From: Candidatus Obscuribacterales bacterium
Lineage (GTDB): Bacteria > Cyanobacteriota > Vampirovibrionia > Obscuribacterales > Obscuribacteraceae
Direction of reading: 5' to 3'
NCBI GenBank assembly: GCA_031292355.1
Contig: JARLHI010000040.1
Coordinates: forward strand, 1-36,089
Length of the DNA: 36,089 bases
Notes under the pieces: generated by a model
What the model saw: the letters and a program-made list of their open reading frames with translations, nothing else
Database searches by the model: none
What the model was told of the DNA's origin: nothing
Shown: positions 8,487-16,158 of the stretch, in pieces
Position numbering within the stretch: the stretch's first letter is position 1
How the letters are laid out: each line of letters begins with the position of its first letter
Position numbers and translations under genes: made by a program

Positions 8487-8658
8487 AAGTCGCGGCGTTT
8501 GCATCGCTTGTGGTGGCGATAAAGATAATTGTGCGCCAACTAAGGCTGAAAAAGAGCTCAAACAAATTACAAAAATAAAGCCACTGCCGGTGGTTCATTC
8601 TGAACATCTTGAGAAGAAATGGTCAGGCTGGTTTTGGGAGACCATGACGGCTACCTGA
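8476..8658 (+). CDS. Possible 60-residue protein, doubtful
   Basis: An open frame starting inside element copy A. The product would have a CIACGGDKDNC motif near its N-terminus and a tryptophan-rich C-terminus (KKWSGWFWE). Codon choice looks gene-like, but there is no ribosome-binding site, and the near-identical element copy B has no ATG at the same place, so the start codon may be a coincidence. Not recognised as any family. Confidence 0.22.
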   Translation: MIFGSRGVCIACGGDKDNCAPTKAEKELKQITKIKPLPVVHSEHLEKKWSGWFWETMTAT

Positions 8659-8686
8659 AGAAACCAGTGCTGATCAATTTTCCTTG

Positions 8687-8863
8687 TTAGAACCTGGGAC
8701 CAGCGCCGCCTTTGTGTTTAACACGCTTTGTATGTGCTGTCGCCTTAACCAGCGTGCGGTCTTTTAAGCCGAGCAGAGAAGAGCATTCCAGGAAGAAGCA
8801 ATAACCAACGAAAGCACCAGCAAGAACGAACAGAGCACAAAAGATCCAATGAATTTCCAGCAT
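8687..8863 (-). CDS. Small single-pass membrane protein (58 aa)
   Basis: A short leftward frame downstream of the HTH/coiled-coil gene. Its first 33 residues form one hydrophobic segment (IFCALFVLAGAFVGYCFF), followed by a strongly basic tail ending GGAGPRF. The composition (TM helix then about eight basic residues) is typical of a genuine N-out/C-in small membrane protein. The ribosome site is weak (AGG about 8 bases before ATG). Function unknown. Confidence 0.5.
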   Translation of the reverse strand: MLEIHWIFCALFVLAGAFVGYCFFLECSSLLGLKDRTLVKATAHTKRVKHKGGAGPRF

Positions 8864-8953
8864 CACACACGCCTGTCTAGTTTTGAAGAGGGAGATGTTG
8901 AATTAGACTGGCGGTCTTTCAAAATAGTTCAAAAGTGTGAAATTAACAAATGC

Positions 8954-9739
8954 TCATTTTGAAAAGAGTTTTTTCCACCAGGGCTGGCGCAAATCTTCAA
9001 TGAGGTTTTCCATCTCTACCAGTTGCGCTTTGAGAATCGCCTGTTCGCAGTCTTTGAGACTGATTAATTCGGTCAGCTCATTCGTTTCCAAAACCTTTTC
9101 ATTGACCAGAGCATCTTTTTCGAGCAGGTTTGATTTTAGGATCGCTGTTTCTATGGTGAATTTCTCTTCCAGCAAATCGAGTTTTGTCTCGAACAGGTCC
9201 AGCTGTTTTTCTTTGGTCGCTAATGCCTGGCGATTTTGTTCTTCGCGCAATTGATAATCTGGTAGCAAGAGCAGTTGCTGTCTCTGGCTTTCAATCAAGG
9301 CGTCTTTTTCTTGCAGAGCAATGGTTTGTACTTCGAGCCTTTCCAAAAGCGGGCGCATCAATTCTTCGGCTACTCTTTTGGTCACATTCTTGTATTCTTC
9401 GCGCCAATCGTGAGCGCCTTCAACTTTAGAGGACTCTTCTGATGGTCCGGGCTGTGTCTCTACTTCCTGCCAGAAAGATTCGAGCGGCGGCGTTGGCGGC
9501 AGTGCTAATGAGGTCTTTGGTTGCGGCGTTGTTTCCTGGCTTTTGCTGTGGGGTCGGCTTTTTTTGCGAGCTTTCAAACCTTCGATTTCGGATGAATGCA
9601 CGAACCATTCATCGAAAAACCAGCCGTTCTTCTTTTCGCCTTTGAGTGAACCGCCTTCTATTTCACGACGAAGGAGTTCCACATCTACACCAGCCACTGC
9701 AGCAGCTTCTCTGATTGATATAAGCCTTTCTCTAGCCAT
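8954..9739 (-). CDS. HTH domain / long coiled-coil protein
   Basis: 261 residues of unknown function. Residues 1-55 resemble the MerR/excisionase helix-turn-helix (LISIREAAAVAGVDVELLRR, then a wing containing GWFFDEWFV). A proline- and serine-rich linker covers about 58-110, and 125-250 is a continuous Glu/Leu-rich coiled coil. The C-terminus ends QPWWKKLFSK, an amphipathic, tryptophan-containing tail that could touch membrane. This build, DNA-binding head, flexible linker, coiled-coil rod and membrane-type tip, suggests a DNA-tethering or local regulatory protein rather than a simple repressor. AAGGTGA upstream supports the start. Confidence 0.8.
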   Translation of the reverse strand: MARERLISIREAAAVAGVDVELLRREIEGGSLKGEKKNGWFFDEWFVHSSEIEGLKARKKSRPHSKSQETTPQPKTSLALPPTPPLESFWQEVETQPGPSEESSKVEGAHDWREEYKNVTKRVAEELMRPLLERLEVQTIALQEKDALIESQRQQLLLLPDYQLREEQNRQALATKEKQLDLFETKLDLLEEKFTIETAILKSNLLEKDALVNEKVLETNELTELISLKDCEQAILKAQLVEMENLIEDLRQPWWKKLFSK

Positions 9740-9855
9740 TACTTCACCTTGAACACTTCGTGCCGGAAGCCATTATAAGGCGACGAGCGAGTGCGTGGCA
9801 GCTTTGGCTACCATGCTTAGAAAATTGCTATTTGAATTTGAGTCGACCGATCACG

Positions 9856-10488
9856 TTACTGATGCACGGCGGCTAGTTTCAGTGTTTCTTCAGATAGATT
9901 GGCAATTTCTTCAAACATTACAGAAGCGGCATCAATTGCGGCGAGTTCTTGAGCCTCGGTGATGGGCACTTCGTTGAACTGGCTTGCGAATTCTTTCCAG
10001 AGGGGTTGGAAAGACTGACCGTATGGATCGAAGTAACAAATGCCGTCACCATTCAATGCATACTTTTCGTTGAGGTTATGGGCAATGAATTTGCCGCCAT
10101 GTTTGCTGCCGAGTAAAACGTAGTGATATCCGAGCAAAGCAAGCGGACAGGCTTTCGCAGTAATATCGATTTTTTCAATCAAAGCTTTGGTGGCAGAGAC
10201 TGGTTGAATGTTTTTTGTGTCTACGCCAAAGAACGTGAGGTCTTTTTCGAGATAAGGCACTTGCAGCTGCTCTGGTGTCAAAATCTTGGCGATTTCTGGA
10301 GTGGTTGTCGATTGCGCTTCGAGCAATTTCTTTTCCAAAGATCCGTGAATCAGAAAAAGTTGACCCAAATATTTGACGTACAGTGGTTTGGGTAACTCGC
10401 CAGAGGCCAGTTGTCGCTGAAATTCTTGCCCTTCAGCATTGTCGTGATGACCGCGAGTGCGCTCTTTGAGCTGTTGCATAATGTTCAT
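9856..10488 (-). CDS. Heme oxygenase (biliverdin-producing)
   Basis: Opens heme to biliverdin, CO and iron using reductant and oxygen. With the ATG at 10488 (GGAG nine bases upstream) the protein has 210 residues, the normal length. The longer frame reading to 10656 would overlap the upstream gene and is rejected. The proximal heme ligand region RGHHDNAE places His15 like human HO-1 His25; the distal helix is represented by the glycine pair in GSKHGGKF. The gene is alone on its strand between unrelated genes, with no phytochrome or bilin reductase in the window, so its use here is more likely iron release or heme turnover. Family assignment is strong, physiological role inferred. Confidence 0.9.
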   Translation of the reverse strand: MNIMQQLKERTRGHHDNAEGQEFQRQLASGELPKPLYVKYLGQLFLIHGSLEKKLLEAQSTTTPEIAKILTPEQLQVPYLEKDLTFFGVDTKNIQPVSATKALIEKIDITAKACPLALLGYHYVLLGSKHGGKFIAHNLNEKYALNGDGICYFDPYGQSFQPLWKEFASQFNEVPITEAQELAAIDAASVMFEEIANLSEETLKLAAVHQ

Positions 10489-10552
10489 TGAAAGTTCTCC
10501 GCGTATGGCGACAAGGCATTTTGCGCATAGATTACCACGAGTATCAGCCGCT

Positions 10553-12487
10553 TTACTCAGAAACTGATTGTCTTTGAAGCAGTGCGTCCTCGTGGCGCCA
10601 CATGGACGGTCCAAGAAGTGTGCCGTTGACACTAAAAACCGGCGACTGGACCTCAATTCCGTTTACGAATCGAGTGGTATCAGCTGGCTTAACGAAATCT
10701 CGATTGATAGTGAGCAGAGTTTTCTCAATTTGAGCGTCAACCTGCCAACCTGTATCGTTTAGACGCTGTTTGATGGACGCGTCTTCGATTTGCTTCATCG
10801 AGGCGAGCAGGGCTACATCATCTGAGCAATGCGCACCGACCATGACGAAGCCCAATTTAAGAAACTTCGGACTCTTCGCTTGTTTGCGCCCGTGCTTTAT
10901 GCTCACTTTAAACACGCCGCTGGCCCAGTCTTGGGCGGTGGCTGTCACTTCCACGGGTACTTTGTCATCATTCATGCTATCGGCTTGAAAAACCTTAAGT
11001 ATGAAAGCGCCTTCGCCGCCCCTGACGCCCAGGCATTTTACGCCTCTTTTATTTGCTTTTTCGTGAAGCAGAGTTTCAATATTTACTTTGCGTTCATCCT
11101 GGTAAATGCTATGGACCCCGTACGGAAAAACAAACTCTGTGGTTAGCTCGTCATTTATGGCTAGTTTAGACGTGTCAATTTTAAGCAAAGCAAGAATTTT
11201 ATTCTGGCTTTGCACCACATATGGTTCACACATTCCGTGTTCATTGAATCTCGATGCTCTCTTATCATCCCGTGGTATACCGGTCTTTTTAAGTACTGTG
11301 CCGAAGGTGACATTTAGGTTCTGTCCGAAGCCAAAATGTGCTACTAGCATCTTGTCTGTAATGCCGAAATTGCCACCGCTGGCAGAACCAAGGCTGTAAT
11401 CGCGAGTTATGTAGGTGTAGGTGTCATTTGCAGGAGAATCGTCCCAGCGACATTCAACAGTTCTTGGATATGTCGTTGCTAGATCTAGGAAGTTTTTTGC
11501 GGGTCGGTAAGCTCGTGTATCGACGGCATTGAGCAGCATGTAGACTTCGTTCGCTTGATATTCGACCGGCGAGGGCAAGCTAGCTAGTCCCGCCAGCGAA
11601 GCGTAGTTGTCTACTGCGCCACCGCCGAACAACAAGTCGTAATCTCGACCCCGAGCGCCAGTCGTCGCATGTATAGGCGGATAATAATGAGCTGAAATAT
11701 CTTGCCAGAAGTAATCGAGAACGGCTTTGAACTTGCTTTTGCTCAATTTGTCTGGCGCAAATAAGTAACCCATGTTCAATGCATTTAGATCTTGTTCGTA
11801 TGCTTGCGGGCTGTTGAATTCATGAATGCCGCTTTGCTTGGTGTATGCGATCCAATCATCCAGCAATCTAGTACCGTCGTATATTGCTTCGCCGTCATAG
11901 ATTGCTGTGCCTATCAAAATCAGATCAACAGCCTTGATTAGACACGCACTCGTGTTTTTAACGGGGACATTCTGTTTGCGAAGCGCGATCATGGCTGCTT
12001 TTAAATGAGGTTCGAGCCACTTTTTGAGATTGGGGCTGAGGCGATTGTCGTAACCGATAAGAATTGGACCAAGCGCCTGGCAGCCAAGCTCAAGGCTGTT
12101 ATTGTTTGTGATATCAGAACTGTTTATCCGCGACGGCAATTGGCCAAACGTGGGGTATGTATCATCCATCATTTGTGCACCAAATTCGGTGCGCAGTAAA
12201 TGCTCTATTTTGCTTTGATCTGCTTGCGACATGCACAAGTACAAAGCAGTATTGCCAATTTCCTGGACTGTTAACGTGGATGTCTTGGCGGTTGAGTCCA
12301 AATAGATCTTTTCCGCTCGTTTTGCGTATCTTTCGTTTAAGCTTCTGATCTTATCGGCAATAGCGGTTTCTGCACTCGATTGAGCGCCGTGAGCGCCCGC
12401 ACAAACAAATGTAAACAGCCAGAAGGCGAGCATGCAGCGCCTAATGAGATCGGCGTTTTTTGATGATTTACGCACTCTGACCGTCAT
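10553..12487 (-). CDS. Large secreted protein, probable alpha/alpha-toroid (lyase-like)
   Basis: 644 residues with a clear signal peptide (basic residues 14-17, hydrophobic LAFWLFTFVCAGAHG, cleavage near 35). The N-terminal half is helix-rich and contains EFNSPQAYEQDLNAL and HYYPP...GARGRDYD, which recalls uncharacterised secreted proteins with an (alpha/alpha)6 toroid as in alginate and heparinase lyases; the C-terminal half looks beta-rich, also as in those lyases. No catalytic residues can be assigned with confidence. It is divergent from aldose 1-epimerase with 63 bp between starts, consistent with a shared carbohydrate role. Base composition is more AT-rich than that of the neighbouring glycosidase. 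Confidence 0.75.
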   Translation of the reverse strand: MTVRVRKSSKNADLIRRCMLAFWLFTFVCAGAHGAQSSAETAIADKIRSLNERYAKRAEKIYLDSTAKTSTLTVQEIGNTALYLCMSQADQSKIEHLLRTEFGAQMMDDTYPTFGQLPSRINSSDITNNNSLELGCQALGPILIGYDNRLSPNLKKWLEPHLKAAMIALRKQNVPVKNTSACLIKAVDLILIGTAIYDGEAIYDGTRLLDDWIAYTKQSGIHEFNSPQAYEQDLNALNMGYLFAPDKLSKSKFKAVLDYFWQDISAHYYPPIHATTGARGRDYDLLFGGGAVDNYASLAGLASLPSPVEYQANEVYMLLNAVDTRAYRPAKNFLDLATTYPRTVECRWDDSPANDTYTYITRDYSLGSASGGNFGITDKMLVAHFGFGQNLNVTFGTVLKKTGIPRDDKRASRFNEHGMCEPYVVQSQNKILALLKIDTSKLAINDELTTEFVFPYGVHSIYQDERKVNIETLLHEKANKRGVKCLGVRGGEGAFILKVFQADSMNDDKVPVEVTATAQDWASGVFKVSIKHGRKQAKSPKFLKLGFVMVGAHCSDDVALLASMKQIEDASIKQRLNDTGWQVDAQIEKTLLTINRDFVKPADTTRFVNGIEVQSPVFSVNGTLLGPSMWRHEDALLQRQSVSE

Positions 12488-12550
12488 GGTATCTTATGCA
12501 TCCCGATTGTGTGCCAGCTACCCATTTTATTGCGTTTATTGAGGACATCC

Positions 12551-13618
12551 ATGAATACCAAAGTAAAGCCACTGCCTTTTGGAATCCTTGCAAATGGTGA
12601 AGAGGCTCATTTATACACGCTCACCAATAAATCGGGTGCTATCGCCAAAATTACTGATTATGGCGCTACTTTGACAGAATTGCACGTTCCCAATGCAAAA
12701 GGTGAATTTGCCAACATCGTGCTTGGCTATCCAGATTTGCAGGGCTACCTCGGCAGCAAAGTTTATATGGGGGCTACTGTTGGTCGCTATGCCAATCGCA
12801 TTGCCAATGGTCGATTCACTTTGAATGGTCAGGAATATAAGCTAGCTGTAAACAATGGCACTGCTACTTTGCATGGCGGACTTAAAGGTTTTGATAAAGC
12901 CATCTGGCAGACCGAGCAGATTTCTGGCGAGAAATGGACCGGTCTGAAAATGACCCACAAGAGTCCCCACATGGATGAAGGCTTTCCGGGCGAGCTAGAC
13001 GTTGTCGTCACCTACAAACTAACTGACTCGAACCAACTGCAAATCATTTTTGAAGCCACCTGCGATCGTCCCACTATTTTGAATTTGACCAACCACTCGT
13101 ACTTCAATCTAGACGGTGCGGGCGTCGGCAACATCCTCAATCATCGTTTACAAATTGATGCGGACGCTATTACAGCGATCGGCAGTGATTACATACCTAC
13201 AGGAGAGCTGGCCTCTGTAAAAGATACGGCTTTCGATTTCCGCACTGCTAAGCCAATCGGTCGAGACTTTGCGAAAACAGGAAGTGGTTACGATCACAAT
13301 TTTTGCGTCAACAAACCTGTTGATGCTCAATCGAGAGAAGAAGCAAAACTCGATAAAGCGCAACTGGAATTGACGTCGCCGGTATCTGGTCGACGTCTGC
13401 GCATTTACACGACACATCCTGGGCTGCAGGTTTTTACAGCAAACAGTTTTGATGCGTTGAAGATGACGGGCAGCGGTGGAGCGCAAGGAGATCAGTGTGG
13501 GGTGGCGATTGAACCACAACACTATCCAGATTCAATTAACCATCCCAGCTTCCCGAGCGTCGTTCTTAATTCAGGGGAAAAGTACTGGCACAGAGAAGTT
13601 CTAGACTTTACTCCTTAA
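12551..13618 (+). CDS. galM: Aldose 1-epimerase (mutarotase)
   Basis: Interconverts alpha and beta anomers of glucose/galactose. 355 residues from the ATG at 12551, which has GAGGA 5-9 bases upstream; a GTG 14 codons earlier is less likely. Signatures: GATVGRYANRIANGRF near 76, the NHSYFNLDG block carrying a catalytic histidine near 180, YDHNF near 243 and the C-terminal EPQHYPDSINHPSFPS. Length fits. The stop overlaps the stop of the convergent secreted gene by 11 bp. No signal peptide is seen. Confidence 0.96.
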   Translation: MNTKVKPLPFGILANGEEAHLYTLTNKSGAIAKITDYGATLTELHVPNAKGEFANIVLGYPDLQGYLGSKVYMGATVGRYANRIANGRFTLNGQEYKLAVNNGTATLHGGLKGFDKAIWQTEQISGEKWTGLKMTHKSPHMDEGFPGELDVVVTYKLTDSNQLQIIFEATCDRPTILNLTNHSYFNLDGAGVGNILNHRLQIDADAITAIGSDYIPTGELASVKDTAFDFRTAKPIGRDFAKTGSGYDHNFCVNKPVDAQSREEAKLDKAQLELTSPVSGRRLRIYTTHPGLQVFTANSFDALKMTGSGGAQGDQCGVAIEPQHYPDSINHPSFPSVVLNSGEKYWHREVLDFTP

Positions 13619-14432
13619 TAAACAGCTTATCCCTTAAGCGATGTTGTCCCGTCTCGAACAAATCCATGACACCCTCGGCGGTGGCTTCTGTTTGGTTGAC
13701 CATGGGTTCGCTTTTAACTGCTGTGTAGTCGTTGGGTATAGCAAATTCTTTGTCGGTGACCTGTGTCTTTTTTATTGACGTAGTGACGAGCCAGTTGTGG
13801 GGCTTTTTATCTGTCCCTGTATAAATCAGTGTTAGTGGGATTCGGCTAAGCTCGGCGCAACCTGTTGTGCGAGCCAGTATGTTGCATTCCGGTGCGGAAT
13901 AAACAGGCAAATTGAGAATTTGATAGTTGACATTCTCTGGCGTTGAGCCGTTGATCTTTTCGGTTTTGCGTCGTTGCTCCATTCGTCTTTGGAAGCTTTC
14001 GGACGCTTTGAAGTTTTGTACAGCATAATTGAAGAAAGTGGCCGGCCCGCATTTTTCGAGAGGAACGTCGCTTAGAGTAAAACCATGAAATGCCGTAAAA
14101 ATGCTTTGTGTGCCGTTTGCTCTTGCGGCGGAATATTCTTTGAAAGAGGTCGTGAAGATTTTCTTCGTGCGCGAGTTAAATCCAGATACTCTCCAATCTG
14201 GACTTTTACTAACTATCACGAGGCCACTACGTTTTGCGGTGATTTTTAAAGCGAGTGCAGAAACAACGACCGTAATGGGACCGAGTAAAAGGCTGTCTTG
14301 CTCAAGTACGATTGCAGACTGATTATGTTTCTGCGCACACGCTTCAGATGATACTAACAAGAATGACGCCAAGCTTGCAAAGGACAAGGTGAAGGTATAC
14401 AGAATATGTCCTGAGTAGCGTAAAGAATTCAC
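13608..14432 (-). CDS. Secreted protein of unknown function
   Basis: Not recognised. With the GTG at 14432 the product has about 274 residues and starts with a good signal peptide (hydrophobic LYTFTLSFASLASFLLV, cleavage near EACA-Q). The frame stays open to a GTG at 14525, but that would place its start back to back with the next gene and leave no room for either promoter. The mature part is beta-type with several cysteines (KCG, ECN, TGCA) that could form disulfides. Its 3' end overlaps aldose epimerase. AT-rich, like the 644-residue secreted protein. Confidence 0.65.
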   Translation of the reverse strand: MNSLRYSGHILYTFTLSFASLASFLLVSSEACAQKHNQSAIVLEQDSLLLGPITVVVSALALKITAKRSGLVIVSKSPDWRVSGFNSRTKKIFTTSFKEYSAARANGTQSIFTAFHGFTLSDVPLEKCGPATFFNYAVQNFKASESFQRRMEQRRKTEKINGSTPENVNYQILNLPVYSAPECNILARTTGCAELSRIPLTLIYTGTDKKPHNWLVTTSIKKTQVTDKEFAIPNDYTAVKSEPMVNQTEATAEGVMDLFETGQHRLRDKLFIKE

Positions 14433-14525
14433 GTGGGAATTGAATTTCAAGATTTTCTGCCCTGAGTCACTGTTAACCGTGTTGACATTCACTATACTGT
14501 AATTAATTGGAAACCAGTGACTCAC

Positions 14526-15281
14526 ATGACATTTTCTCTGTCCGCCGGTTCAAAAGCCGTAATTACGTTGCTAGCCAGCTTGCAAATTAATGCTGGATTT
14601 ATTTCGCCAGTTTATGCCCACGAGGAATCGGAGGGTGAAAAGCACCTTCAAGAGTCTTATCGATTGACGAAGGCCGGTGAGGACGAGGAGGCTCTTGTAG
14701 AAGCGGACAAAGGTCTGAAAGTGGACCAAGGACCAACAATGCTAAGGCGCAAGGCCGAGTGTCTTTTAAACTTAGGCAAAGCCAATGATGCGCTAGTTGA
14801 AGCGAAAAAGGCGGTTAAATTGTCGCCAGACAACGCTGATACGCACATGCTTCTGGCCACCGTTTACGATGCTTTGAAAATGGATGGAGACGCGGCGAAC
14901 GAGTTGACCATTGCCATCGCTAAAAGGCCTGCTGACAGAGGGTTCAGGCTTTGGCGTGCAAAGTTATACCAGCGGCATCAAGAATTTGCCAAAGCGGCAG
15001 AAGATCTCACCGTGGTGATAAATAATACCGCAATACAAAACCGCTCTAAGCCACTAGAGCAACGAGGCACCTGCTATCTTTTGCTGAAGGACTATCAAAA
15101 AGCGATAGCCGATTTCACGAGCGCCCTTGCTAACTCGTATGGACGCTCGAGTTTGTTGCGTCAAAGGGCCGAGGCGTACGAAAAGTTGGGCAATCATGTC
15201 GCTGCGAAGAAGGACATACAAGCAGCTGGCACAATGGACGAAGCCTTCGAGCCACCGAGCACGCTTGGTGTGAATAAGTAA
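14526..15281 (+). CDS. Secreted tetratricopeptide repeat protein
   Basis: 251 residues. Signal peptide 1-31 (cleavage VYA-HE). The rest is a chain of about six TPR-like helix pairs: the A/B helix consensus is visible around residues 39-70, 73-104, 107-138, 143-172, 181-212 and 215-240 (for example YQKAIADFTSALA). TPR arrays mediate protein-protein contacts; periplasmic or surface assembly roles are typical. The ATG at 14526 is preferred over a GTG three codons earlier. A TTGACA at 14482-14487 and TATACT at 14493-14498 lie upstream but are spaced too closely to be one promoter. Confidence 0.85.
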   Translation: MTFSLSAGSKAVITLLASLQINAGFISPVYAHEESEGEKHLQESYRLTKAGEDEEALVEADKGLKVDQGPTMLRRKAECLLNLGKANDALVEAKKAVKLSPDNADTHMLLATVYDALKMDGDAANELTIAIAKRPADRGFRLWRAKLYQRHQEFAKAAEDLTVVINNTAIQNRSKPLEQRGTCYLLLKDYQKAIADFTSALANSYGRSSLLRQRAEAYEKLGNHVAAKKDIQAAGTMDEAFEPPSTLGVNK

Positions 15282-15322
15282 ATCATTCGCGAATTGTTCA
15301 ATCTCCTGCCACTAAATGTAGT

Positions 15323-15569
15323 GCCCAGATTGTTTCCCTGCTTTCTTTGCCCGGTACTCGTGCCTGGATTGATCCAGGCTCGAGTCACTAACCGACCATT
15401 CTTGCCAACCAGGCGCAAAAGTTGCAAAAAGACCACTATGACGTCGCCGAAATTCTGATCGGCCCCGCCAAACAGCTGCTCACGTCGCGTGAAAGGAAGC
15501 GACGTTAAAATCGGTGACGGAAGTCCTCAACAAGCTGACCTGATCGCATTCGGTAAATGGCTAAATTGA
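15323..15569 (+). pseudogene. Decayed coding remnant
   Basis: Two reading frames that look like protein but are interrupted. In one frame: AQIVSLLSLPGTRAWIDPG, a stop at 15389-15391, then ANQAQKLQKDHYDVAEILIG... to a stop at 15506. The +1 frame then continues GSDVKIGDGSPQQADLIAFG to a stop at 15567. An in-frame stop plus a frameshift in otherwise coding-like sequence indicates a broken gene whose 5' part is missing. Parent family not recognised. Confidence 0.45.
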
Positions 15570-15603
15570 AAGGTGAGCGATTAGCCTGCTTGTCTTTCTT
15601 TTG

Positions 15604-15622
15604 CTATCGTTTTAGGCAAAGT
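15604..15622 (-). repeat. Convergent-junction element, copy E
   Basis: Minus-strand ACTTTGCCTAAAACGATAG. It begins 7 nt after the TTTTT of the leftward terminator at 15630-15666 (TTTTTG-N6-ACTTTGCC), between the convergent TPR gene and the small 15697 gene. Confidence 0.7.
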
Positions 15623-15629
15623 TGAGTTC

Positions 15630-15666
15630 AAAAAGACAGCAGCGAAAGTGATTTTGTGCTGCTGTC
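15630..15666 (-). terminator. Intrinsic terminator of the debranching-enzyme operon
   Basis: Perfect 9-bp stem GACAGCAGC (15635-15643) with GCTGCTGTC (15658-15666), followed on the minus strand by TTTTT (15634-15630). Confidence 0.85.
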
Positions 15667-15696
15667 ATTCTTGTTGCATAGGACTTTGTCCAGACG

Positions 15697-16122
15697 TCAG
15701 CCGCTGCTCGCAGATTTCGACCGCAGCAGCAGCTTCTGTGGAGCGCCAAACTTCGGCTCAGGAGCGTCCGCATCGTAATTCGACTGCTGCAGCAAGCCCA
15801 CCAACTCAACGAGCAGTTCTCGCGAAACCCCGAGTTGCGTGGGCATTAAAATCTCGGCAAATACACGTTTGCTCCGAGGTTTTGCAGCAAAGTCCAAAGA
15901 CTCCTGGTTGCAAGCCCAACGGAACAGCCGAAATAGCCTGTCGGTATCTTTAAGGTCTTCGTGCGGACCCCAGGGCAGAATTCCCTGAGCAGAACGTACG
16001 GCGGAGACCTGGCTTGTTTGTTTTGCGGCGGCGAGAGGAGTTGCCAACGCAGAACCAGTGTTACTTACAAGTGTGAGGATCATCGCTTTGCTCTTTCTGT
16101 TGACGGCGAGAAACAGAGGCAT
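15697..16122 (-). CDS. Hypothetical protein behind the debranching enzyme
   Basis: 141 residues, no family recognised. Start at 16122 has AAGGA six to ten bases upstream. Residues 10-30 are mildly hydrophobic (AMILTLVSNTGSALATPLAAA) and could be a signal peptide. The middle contains two short helical segments (LFRLFRWA, RELLVELVGLLQQ). It begins 36 bp after the stop of the debranching enzyme and shares its terminator, so the two are probably one transcript. Confidence 0.6.
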   Translation of the reverse strand: MPLFLAVNRKSKAMILTLVSNTGSALATPLAAAKQTSQVSAVRSAQGILPWGPHEDLKDTDRLFRLFRWACNQESLDFAAKPRSKRVFAEILMPTQLGVSRELLVELVGLLQQSNYDADAPEPKFGAPQKLLLRSKSASSG

Positions 16123-16158
16123 CGCTGTTTCCTTGCGGATTGGCGATGCCCCTGCAGC

